DNA of 64,000 nucleotides, taken from NCBI RefSeq assembly GCF_001426185.1, contig NZ_LMRP01000002.1:434157-498156 (forward strand), read 5' to 3'. This stretch comes from Rhodococcus sp. Leaf247 (lineage in GTDB: Bacteria; Actinomycetota; Actinomycetes; Mycobacteriales; Mycobacteriaceae). Shown here piece after piece: positions 10,166-17,387 of this stretch. Numbering within the stretch: position 1 is the first letter of the stretch; every line of letters begins with the position of its first letter. The position numbers and the translations under genes were made by a program. The notes below the pieces were generated by a model. It did not search any database. It saw nothing but the letters and a program-made list of their open reading frames with translations, and had not been told where the DNA came from.

Positions 10166-11638
10166 ATGCATCCGAAGACAGTCGGGGTTCCCATGCATGC
10201 GCGGGACGCGCTGAACTACTACTTCGAGAGTTCACGGACGTCCGCCTCCGTGGTCCACTGCTACGCCTTCGACGTCGCCGGCGTCACCTCTCCGCTGCGG
10301 ACACATGCCGATGCCCTCGAGTTCGGCGAGAAGATCCTGGGGCTGGACCCCGTTTTCCGACGCCGTCTGCAGAAGGTCCCGGGGCACCTCGCCTTCCCGC
10401 ACTGGGTGACCGTGGACGTGGACGTGGCTCGCCACGTCTTCGTCCACACGCCCGCGCCCGATCGATCTCGTGAGTTCCTGGTGTCGAAGATCGTCGAGTT
10501 CTCGACGGTGCCGCTGGACTGGGATCTTCCGCCGTGGCAGTTCCACTTCATTCTCGACGTGGTCGGCGTCGAGGGAGTTCCGCACGGCGGCACCGTCGCG
10601 ATCTTCCGTAGTCACCACAGCGCGATCGACGGGATGGGCGTCGTCGAGATGCTGAATCGGATCCTCTCCGACGAGCCCGTCGCGCGTGGCGAGTCGGACC
10701 GGGCGGTTGCCGTGCCGGGCGTGTGGAGTGCACTGCGGGCGCTGCCTCGCGACGTGGGAGCCCTCGTGAGCGCGGTGGCACGCCGCCGATCGGCCACGAA
10801 GGCCGCGTCGAAACGCGGGAGCACCCCGAGCAGTGCGCCTCACCGAACTCCCTATCCTGCAACACGATTCAACTACGACGCGCGCGTCCATCAGGACGGC
10901 CCGGACGAGATGACGTACGCCTTCCTGAGCGTCGACTTCGCACGGGTCAGGGCGATGAAGAACGCCTATCCGGGCGTGACGGTCAACGACGTCATGCTGA
11001 CCGTCGTCTCGCTCGCCCTGTCGTCCTATCTGGACGCGATCGGTGAGATACCCGACCGGTCGCTCGGCACGACGATCCCGGTGAGCACGAGAGCGATGGC
11101 GGACAGCACGAACGCCAACCGCATCGCGATCGCCACCCTTCCCCTGCACACGGACATCGAGAGCCCCACGGCCAGACTCCTCGCGGTGCACGCATCGGCA
11201 TCCGCGGCGAAGAAGAAGACCACCGACGCGGTGACGCACCTCCCTGCCATGCCGCTGACGGTGACCCCCGCCCCGTTCCTCAGAGCGATCAGCGTGGCGA
11301 TGCGTGCTCCGTCGCGCCGACCCACGGCCGTGGCGACGAACACGATGATCACGAACGTCCCGTACGGCCGCGGACCGCTCACTCTGTTCGGTGCTCCCAT
11401 GGTGGGCGTTTTCGGTCCACTTCCCACCGTGCAGGGCGTCTACCTCGCACATTCGATCTCGACCTTCGGCACGTCGATGTTCGTGTCGGTGGCATCCGTT
11501 CGCGCTGCGCTTCCGGACCCGGCGGCGTACGTTCTGCACATCGAATCGGCCGTCGACCGGCTCGCGAACGATCTCCTCGCCGATGGGGGTCGACATGAAC
11601 GGGACGCAACGAATTTGCAACGCGAACGTAGCGAATAA
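10166..11638 (+). CDS. WS/DGAT-family O-acyltransferase, paralogue 2
   Basis: A 490-aa acyltransferase, a close paralogue of the gene 180 nt upstream: both open with a RDALNYYFES block aligned to the canonical family start. The active-site motif HHSAIDGMG is intact (His150, His151, Asp155). The C-terminal domain is present (NTMITNVPYGRGPLTLFGAP, VGVFGPLPTVQGVYLAH). The ATG at 10166 has only a distant GAAGG upstream, so an internal Met at residue 10 remains possible. The tandem arrangement suggests local duplication and probable cotranscription. Confidence 0.88.
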   Translation: MHPKTVGVPMHARDALNYYFESSRTSASVVHCYAFDVAGVTSPLRTHADALEFGEKILGLDPVFRRRLQKVPGHLAFPHWVTVDVDVARHVFVHTPAPDRSREFLVSKIVEFSTVPLDWDLPPWQFHFILDVVGVEGVPHGGTVAIFRSHHSAIDGMGVVEMLNRILSDEPVARGESDRAVAVPGVWSALRALPRDVGALVSAVARRRSATKAASKRGSTPSSAPHRTPYPATRFNYDARVHQDGPDEMTYAFLSVDFARVRAMKNAYPGVTVNDVMLTVVSLALSSYLDAIGEIPDRSLGTTIPVSTRAMADSTNANRIAIATLPLHTDIESPTARLLAVHASASAAKKKTTDAVTHLPAMPLTVTPAPFLRAISVAMRAPSRRPTAVATNTMITNVPYGRGPLTLFGAPMVGVFGPLPTVQGVYLAHSISTFGTSMFVSVASVRAALPDPAAYVLHIESAVDRLANDLLADGGRHERDATNLQRERSE

Positions 11639-11747
11639 ACCTACCCAAAGTCTGTTTGAGCGAATAGAATCGGTTCCGGTCAGAATTCGACGATCGTAAG
11701 TGTTCGATCGGATTTCATTACCTAACGAAACCGACGAGGTCAGTCCG

Positions 11748-12788
11748 ATGACACCACGGCACCGCACGTCCCTTGCTCAGACTTCGCGACCGCGCGCGCG
11801 CTGGCACCGGGCCGCTGCGGTAGTCCGGGCGCACGCACTGTCCGTCGCTCCGGCAGACGTGGCGCGGTCCGCCTCCCTCGTCAGCGTCGAAAGCTTCACG
11901 TCCGCGCTGGAGCGGTACAGCCGTCGTCCCGGGTCATCGTTCGACGGCGTGACGTGGTCGGTGTCGTTTCACACCGACTCCGCCGACTCGAACGCGGTGA
12001 TTCTGGATCTGCTGGAGCGGGACGCCGTTTCCGGCATCACGACCGTGGATATCGTCTTCGGTGTCGACTCGACTCCTTCCGTGCCGTCCGGATCCGCCGT
12101 CGTGGTCTACAACGGCCCCGATGCCGTGGCGCTTGCCGTGCTGGTCGATCTGATCGACGACGTCCTCGTCGACGACGACGTCCGGTCCACACTCGCCGTC
12201 ACCGCTGCGGGCACCGATCTCCTGGCGCGGACACTGCGCGCCGTCGACGAGTTCGGCGACGGACCCGGTGCGCCGCGGATGCGCACGGCCACGCCCGGCG
12301 ATTCGATCGCGATCGGCGTGCGCATGGCGGATCTGGACAGCCTGACTCAGTCGTTCGGCCAGGTCGGTGTGGGTGACGTCGTGGCCGGCATCGCTTCTGC
12401 CGCGTGGCGTCGCAGCGCTCGTCCGGCGCTCGTCCCGGACACTGCCCCGCGTCCCCTGAGCGATGTCGCGATCGAGGACATCGAGGTCGTGCACGTCGCG
12501 GAGCGGGAATTCGTCCGTGCCGGGTCGTCGCGTGTGCTGGGAACGTTCGGTCCGCACGAGCGGGTGCGGAGCGCCGCGGTCAGTCTGACGTTGTCGACGA
12601 CGCCCGCAGTGCAGGATCGCAGTGCAGTTTTGGTGGTCTACATCGAGGTACACCCGAGTGCCGGAATCACCGCGCCGGAGTTCGCCGCGGAAATGCAGAA
12701 CTCTCTCGCCGAGCTCCAGGCGACGGCCGGGCAGGGATTCACCCGCCTGGACGATCGCGGTCTCGCCGCAGTCGGACATGTCGCCTGA
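11748..12788 (+). CDS. Degenerate WS/DGAT paralogue lacking the HHxxxDG motif
   Basis: A 346-aa protein that at first looks unknown but can be aligned by eye to its WS/DGAT neighbours. VPSGSAVVVYNGPDAVALAV matches their VPxGGTVxxFxxHHSAIDGMG segment, with NGPD (122-125) where the catalytic HHSA belongs. VRMADLDSLTQSFGQVGVGD matches the WFDLDRVRRIK...VNDV block. LGTFGPHERVRSAAVSLT matches the C-terminal GVFGPLPTVQGV block. Compared with 470-490 aa for the intact copies, it is shortened. The open frame and normal codon use argue for a maintained gene, perhaps a non-catalytic partner. The ATG at 11748 is chosen because GAGGT lies 7 nt upstream; a GTG at 11700 is the alternative. Confidence 0.65.
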   Translation: MTPRHRTSLAQTSRPRARWHRAAAVVRAHALSVAPADVARSASLVSVESFTSALERYSRRPGSSFDGVTWSVSFHTDSADSNAVILDLLERDAVSGITTVDIVFGVDSTPSVPSGSAVVVYNGPDAVALAVLVDLIDDVLVDDDVRSTLAVTAAGTDLLARTLRAVDEFGDGPGAPRMRTATPGDSIAIGVRMADLDSLTQSFGQVGVGDVVAGIASAAWRRSARPALVPDTAPRPLSDVAIEDIEVVHVAEREFVRAGSSRVLGTFGPHERVRSAAVSLTLSTTPAVQDRSAVLVVYIEVHPSAGITAPEFAAEMQNSLAELQATAGQGFTRLDDRGLAAVGHVA

Positions 12789-13083
12789 CGGCACGCCCCA
12801 TCCCCGCTGTCGGCAGCGGTCCCCGCACATCACTCGACCTGCAGCGACTGCAACGCGCTGACATTCTTCCGGCGTGAAACAGTCGCTGTGGAGGCGCGCC
12901 CGGGCCCGATCGAAGCGGGTCGATGCGTAACATCGACGGCGGCTCGTGGGATGTTCTTCTACAGTGCCGCCTTTCGGAGGGCTGATACGCGCTCGTTTCG
13001 TGCACCGAATGCACGCGAGGAATGCGTGTCACCAGAGCCGTCCGTCAGAACGATGTTGCACATGCCGACGACAGTGGAGACTC

Positions 13084-14097
13084 ATGCCATCAGATGACAC
13101 AGCCGTACTCGTCGAGGACGTTCACAAGTCCTTCGGAACGGTTGAGGCTCTGAAGGGCATCGATTTCAGTGTCCCGGCGGGTTCCATCCTCGGAATCCTC
13201 GGGCCCAACGGTGCCGGTAAGACGACCACCGTCAAGGTGCTGGCCACGCTGATCAAGCCGGACCGAGGCCGTGCGGTGGTGTCGGGACACGACGTCGCCC
13301 GCGATCCTGCCGCCGTCCGCCGCTCCATTTTGATGACCGGTCAGTACGCGGCGCTGGACGACGCTCTCTCGGGCCGCGAGAACCTGATCCTGTTCGGTCG
13401 GCTCATGGGGTTGACCAAGAAGTCGGCGCGAGTGCGCGCCGAGGATCTTCTGCACGACTTCGACCTGCTCGAGGCCGGCGACCGTCAGGTCCGCGGATAT
13501 TCGGGCGGTATGCGTCGTCGTATCGACATCGCATGCGGACTGGTCGTCAGGCCGAAGGTCGTGTTCCTGGACGAGCCGACCACCGGACTCGACCCACGAA
13601 GCCGCAAGGCTGTGTGGTCGCTGGTGTCGTCGTTGCGCGAACAGGGCATCACGACGCTTCTGACGACTCAGTACCTCGAAGAAGCCGACGTTCTCAGTGA
13701 CAGCATCATCGTGATCGACAGCGGCCGGGTCATCGCGCAAGGTACCGCGGACGAGTTGAAGGCCACCACCGGCGGCAACTACTGCCACATCGTTCCGGTC
13801 GATCCGACACAGATGCGCCGCGCCGCCGATGCCCTCGTCGGCATGCTTCCGCCCAGCTTCAGTGCCGCGGACCTCGACGCCGACACGTTGACCATCCCGG
13901 CGCCGGACGGCCCGGCAACGCTCGCCGAGGCTCTCAAACGTCTCGACGCCGCGGGTATCGCTCTGTCCGACATCGGCTTGCGCCGCCCCTCGTTGGACGA
14001 CGTCTTCCTCTCCCTCACGGGACGAAGCGACGTCGATCCCGCCGACGACGGGTCCGCGACCGCCGACGCACCGCTGCAGTCCGGGCGGCCCGCGTGA
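13084..14097 (+). CDS. DrrA-like ABC exporter ATP-binding protein
   Basis: A 337-aa ABC ATPase of the DrrA type, which drives export of antibiotics or envelope lipids. Motifs: Walker A GPNGAGKT (40-47), signature SGGMRRR (from 140), Walker B VVFLDEP (159-165), and LTTQYLEEAD, where Gln occupies the H-loop His position as in DrrA relatives. A C-terminal regulatory extension of about 100 residues follows (LRRPSLDDVFLSLTGR is typical). The ATG at 13084 is chosen because GGAGA lies 3 nt upstream and the protein then starts at the domain; a longer frame from 12946 has no homology. The stop overlaps the next gene by 4 bp. Confidence 0.92.
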   Translation: MPSDDTAVLVEDVHKSFGTVEALKGIDFSVPAGSILGILGPNGAGKTTTVKVLATLIKPDRGRAVVSGHDVARDPAAVRRSILMTGQYAALDDALSGRENLILFGRLMGLTKKSARVRAEDLLHDFDLLEAGDRQVRGYSGGMRRRIDIACGLVVRPKVVFLDEPTTGLDPRSRKAVWSLVSSLREQGITTLLTTQYLEEADVLSDSIIVIDSGRVIAQGTADELKATTGGNYCHIVPVDPTQMRRAADALVGMLPPSFSAADLDADTLTIPAPDGPATLAEALKRLDAAGIALSDIGLRRPSLDDVFLSLTGRSDVDPADDGSATADAPLQSGRPA

Positions 14098-14894
14098 CCT
14101 CGTCGATCGAGACGCGTCGAGCCTCGCACCGCGCTCCCGAACCCACTGCCTTCAAGCAGTGGGCCAGCTTGTCGGGACGCTCGCTGGGCTCGATGGCACG
14201 CTCGGGCGGTCTCGTCGTGGCGATCATCGCGCCCGCGGTCTACACGGTGGGCTTCTACCTCCCTCTGCGACTCGTCATGCAGTTCCAGGGCTTGAACTAC
14301 GCCCAGTTCCTGATGCCGATCATCTGCCTGCAGGCGATGGCCTTCACCGCGATCTCGGCCGCACAGCGCGCCGCGATCGAGGGCCAGTCCGGAATGACCA
14401 CCCGACTGCAGACCATGCCGGTCACGCCGTGGGTGCCGCTGCTGTCGAGAGCCACCGCCAACCTCGTCCACGCGTCGCTGTCGCTGGCGGCGGCCCTGGT
14501 GTACGGATCTCTCATCGGGTTCCGATTCCAGGCCGGGTTCGACGATGCCGCCATCTTCGTGCTGTTCGCCCTCCTCGTCGGCGCCGCGCTGACGACGGGC
14601 GGTGACGCCATCGGGTCGCTGTCGCGGTCACCCGAGGCCACCAGCCAGGCCTTGACGCTCCCTCAGCTGATCCTGGGAATGCTGTCCTCCGGGTTCGTCC
14701 CCGAGACCGGCTTCCCCGAATGGATCCGCCCCTTCGTCAGGAACCAACCCATCTCACTGTTCTCCAAGGCCATGCGCGACATGGCGGACGGCGGTGTCAA
14801 CGCAACCAGCCTGTGGCCGGCCATAGCGTGGGCGGTCGGCCTGATCGTCGTCCTCGTTCCGCTTGCCGTGTGGGCGAGCACGAGGCGAGCATGA
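14094..14894 (+). CDS. ABC-2 type export permease (DrrB-like)
   Basis: A 266-aa integral membrane protein that starts with GTG overlapping the ATPase stop (GTGA), so the two are translationally coupled. Around six hydrophobic segments are visible (for example GLVVAIIAPAVYTVGFYLPL, FVLFALLVGAALTTGG and LIVVLVPLAVWA). The ABC-2 coupling region MTTRLQTMPVTPWVPLLSR and the C-terminal SSGFVPETGFPEWIRPFVRNQP are hallmarks of the DrrB family. It probably forms a heterodimeric channel with the next gene product. Confidence 0.9.
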   Translation: MTSSIETRRASHRAPEPTAFKQWASLSGRSLGSMARSGGLVVAIIAPAVYTVGFYLPLRLVMQFQGLNYAQFLMPIICLQAMAFTAISAAQRAAIEGQSGMTTRLQTMPVTPWVPLLSRATANLVHASLSLAAALVYGSLIGFRFQAGFDDAAIFVLFALLVGAALTTGGDAIGSLSRSPEATSQALTLPQLILGMLSSGFVPETGFPEWIRPFVRNQPISLFSKAMRDMADGGVNATSLWPAIAWAVGLIVVLVPLAVWASTRRA

Positions 14895-15742
14895 GTACAC
14901 GAGACCGCGCCGGCGAGACCGTTCTGGATCTCCGCGCGCTGCCGGAACCCGATCGGATGCTCAGTGAGCTGAGCCCGGTCGCCCTGTCCTCGCAGAGCGC
15001 TCTTCATTGCGGGAGATTGCTGCGACGGTGGGCTCGGGACCCTCTCACGATCATTCAAGCCGTCATCTATCCCATTCTTTTCCTGTTGATGCTGCGGACC
15101 GTACTGGGTAATTCGATCTCGTCCGCCACGGGTGAGAACAGCATCTTCGGAACCGTCCCGTTGATCTCGATGGTCGCGGCCATGTCGGGCTCTCTCGCCA
15201 GTGCGGTCGGCTTGCGACGAGAGCGCGCAGCGGGTCTGGTGTCCCGATTCCAGACCCTTCCGGTCCACCGTGCGGCCGGCCTGATGGGACGCCTGCTGGC
15301 TGAGACCGCCCGCATCGTGACCACCACCGTGCTCATCATCGTGGTCGGGTTCCTGCTCGGGTTCCGCTTCGACCAGGGGCCGATCGCCGGAGTCGCAGCG
15401 ATGTTGGTGCCCTTGGCATTCGGTATCGGATTCGCCGTGTTCGTCACCTCGACGGCCATCGTGACCACGACGTTCCCGTTGGTCGAGAGCGTGGGCATGG
15501 TGTTCACGATCCTCATGTTCTTCAACTCGGGTTTCGTTCCCACTCGCGGGTACCCCACGTGGCTGCAGCCGTTCGTCGAGCACAATCCCATCTCGTGTGC
15601 GGTCGATGCGATGAAGGGCCTCACGCTCGGCGGACCGGTCACCTCTCCCCTCCTCCAGTCGCTCGCCTGGTCTGTCGGACTCTTCGCCGTCTTCGTCGTT
15701 CCGGCGATCCGCGGATATCGACGGGCCGCCGAGTCCTTCTGA
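14891..15742 (+). CDS. ABC-2 type export permease (DrrB/DrrC-like)
   Basis: A 283-aa second permease. The ATG at 14891 overlaps the previous stop (ATGA) and is preferred over a longer frame that begins inside the upstream gene. A cytosolic N-terminus of about 55 residues precedes membrane segments (PLTIIQAVIYPILFLLMLRT, then TTTVLIIVVGFLLGF and others). The coupling motif GLVSRFQTLPVHRAAGLMGR and the NSGFVPTRGYPTWLQPFVEHNP block match its partner. With the ATPase this gives a three-gene unit like mycobacterial drrABC, which exports PDIM. Substrate here is inferred from context only. Confidence 0.9.
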   Translation: MSTRDRAGETVLDLRALPEPDRMLSELSPVALSSQSALHCGRLLRRWARDPLTIIQAVIYPILFLLMLRTVLGNSISSATGENSIFGTVPLISMVAAMSGSLASAVGLRRERAAGLVSRFQTLPVHRAAGLMGRLLAETARIVTTTVLIIVVGFLLGFRFDQGPIAGVAAMLVPLAFGIGFAVFVTSTAIVTTTFPLVESVGMVFTILMFFNSGFVPTRGYPTWLQPFVEHNPISCAVDAMKGLTLGGPVTSPLLQSLAWSVGLFAVFVVPAIRGYRRAAESF

Positions 15743-15750
15743 CATCCGTG

Positions 15751-15786
15751 CGTTCCGACAACGGCTCGGCAGCCGTTGTCGGAACG
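15751..15786 (+). terminator. Strong hairpin downstream of the ABC exporter operon
   Basis: A perfect 16-bp inverted repeat (arms 15751-15766 and 15771-15786, arm CGTTCCGACAACGGCT) with a 4-base CGGC loop begins 8 nt after the permease stop. It lacks a T tract, which is common for actinobacterial terminators. Its right arm merges with a tandem repeat, so it may also be a protein-binding site. Confidence 0.6.
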
Positions 15787-15815
15787 GCGTAACACTTGTC
15801 GGAACGGCGTAACAC
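15776..15815. repeat. Two tandem 20-bp direct repeats
   Basis: TTGTCGGAACGGCGTAACAC occurs twice back to back (15776-15795 and 15796-15815), about 75 nt before the next WS/DGAT start. An inverted copy of its first 11 bases forms the left arm of the preceding hairpin (15751-15761). The spacing places it where an operator for the downstream gene would sit. Confidence 0.7.
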
Positions 15816-15890
15816 AATGGCGAGTCGGGGCTATAACCACCGCAAGAGCGCGGTCCACGGGAAGCCTGCGCATGTCGTGAGGACCCTGAT

Positions 15891-17372
15891 ATGTCTACTG
15901 CCGGAACGCCACGCATCGGGGTCCGAAGGATGCCACGCATCGGAGTCCGGGTACCACCCCGCGACGCGATCAATGTCCTGGCCGAGAGCGACCACGTCAT
16001 CGCCAACCTCGTCGACGTTCTCGTCGTGGACGCAGCCGGGACGGACGCTGCCGACCTCACGCACGACGTCGCCTGCGCATGGATGCGGGCTCGACTCGAT
16101 GTGGACCCCGTGTTCCGGCGCCGCATGCGACGTCGCTTCGCCGATCTGGGCGACCCGTTCTGGATCACCGACCGAGAGGTCGACGTCGCCGACCACGTCG
16201 TCGTCGAGCGGATCACCGAGCCCGGATGGTCGGGCGTCGAGCGACACATCGCGCACGTCATGGCCACACCGATGGTGCTCGAGCGTTCGACGTGGGAAAT
16301 CCATTTCCTGACCGGCATCCGCGACGTCGCGGGCGTACCGGACGGAGCAACCGTCGTCGTCGTCAAGGTTCATCACTCGTCGATGGACGGGCTCGGGTTG
16401 GTATCCGTCATGCGCGCGCTGTTCGCGGATCCCGGAATGGCGCACGGCGGTGCCACCTCCACCCCGCGCGGCGGCTCGGCACCCACGATGATGCGCCCGC
16501 TCTGGAGGGAGGCGGCGTCGAGCGTGCCGCGGGCGATCGCCTTCGTCCGCGCCATGTCCGCATCACGGCGCGCGATGGCGCCACGCGCCCACCCACCGCG
16601 CCCCGCGACGCGGTTCAACTCCCGCATCACGCTCGATCATCGGATCAGGGTGCTCTTCCTGGACCTGCCCCGCATCCGGGCGATCAAGCGCGCCGTTCCC
16701 GAGGTGACGGTCAACGACATCCTGCTGACCGCGGTGTCCCTCGCGATGAGCAGGTATCTGCACGACAAGGGCGAGGAACCCGTGGCCACGCTGAGTACCA
16801 CGATGCCGTTGGACATCGACGGTGCCGTCGACTCCCCCGCCGCGAACCGGACGACGTTCGTCGACGTCGACCTCCACACCACCGAACCCGAGCCGATGCA
16901 GCGACTCCGCGCGGTCCACGGATCCGCATCGGAGGCCAAGAACCGCGTGAAGGCGATGCTCGACACGCACACGGTCGGACCGTTCGACGTCGCACCGGCG
17001 TCGGTCCTACGGGTGATCGGGGCGCTCTCCACGATGGCACCGCACGACCGGCCGACGGTGCCGTCGAACACCGTCGTGTCGAACATGCCCCACGGCAACG
17101 ACGCCCTGTGGTTCCTCGGAGCACCGGCGGTGTCGGCGTTCATGCCGATGCCCACCGTGGACGGGATGGGGTTGATACACCACGTCACCTCGCTCGGCCG
17201 ACGAGTCAGCGTGACCGTGACCGTGGACTCGACGATGATGGCCGACCCCGACCCCGACCCCGACCGCTACATGCGGTACCTCGACGACGCCCTCGTCGTC
17301 ATGGAGGGCGCAGCAGCACTCGCCGCCGAGCCTGCGTCGACGCCTGTCCCGGCTGTCGCCGACAAGGTCTGA
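15891..17372 (+). CDS. WS/DGAT-family O-acyltransferase, paralogue 3
   Basis: A 493-aa acyltransferase with intact catalytic motif HHSSMDGLG (His161, His162, Asp166). The C-terminal domain is present (NTVVSNMPHGNDALWFLGAP, SAFMPMPTVDGMGLIHH). The ATG is supported by GAGGA about 7 nt upstream. It is more divergent than paralogues 1 and 2 (RDAINVLAESD replaces RDALNYYFES). Residues 8-20 contain a small tandem duplication: PRIGVR is encoded twice at a 24-bp period (15908-15925 and 15932-15949). The gene is convergent with the first NRPS, only 15 nt apart. Confidence 0.87.
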   Translation: MSTAGTPRIGVRRMPRIGVRVPPRDAINVLAESDHVIANLVDVLVVDAAGTDAADLTHDVACAWMRARLDVDPVFRRRMRRRFADLGDPFWITDREVDVADHVVVERITEPGWSGVERHIAHVMATPMVLERSTWEIHFLTGIRDVAGVPDGATVVVVKVHHSSMDGLGLVSVMRALFADPGMAHGGATSTPRGGSAPTMMRPLWREAASSVPRAIAFVRAMSASRRAMAPRAHPPRPATRFNSRITLDHRIRVLFLDLPRIRAIKRAVPEVTVNDILLTAVSLAMSRYLHDKGEEPVATLSTTMPLDIDGAVDSPAANRTTFVDVDLHTTEPEPMQRLRAVHGSASEAKNRVKAMLDTHTVGPFDVAPASVLRVIGALSTMAPHDRPTVPSNTVVSNMPHGNDALWFLGAPAVSAFMPMPTVDGMGLIHHVTSLGRRVSVTVTVDSTMMADPDPDPDRYMRYLDDALVVMEGAAALAAEPASTPVPAVADKV

Positions 17373-17387
17373 CGCGCGCGGAGAGTC

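Noticed and set aside
11748..12788. Calling the degenerate WS/DGAT gene a pseudogene
   Set aside because: The frame is intact over 346 codons with a good ribosome binding site and normal codon use; loss of the motif alone does not prove decay.
12946..13083. N-terminal extension of the ABC ATPase
   Set aside because: The translation has no homology to the family, and a good ribosome binding site sits at the ATG 13084.
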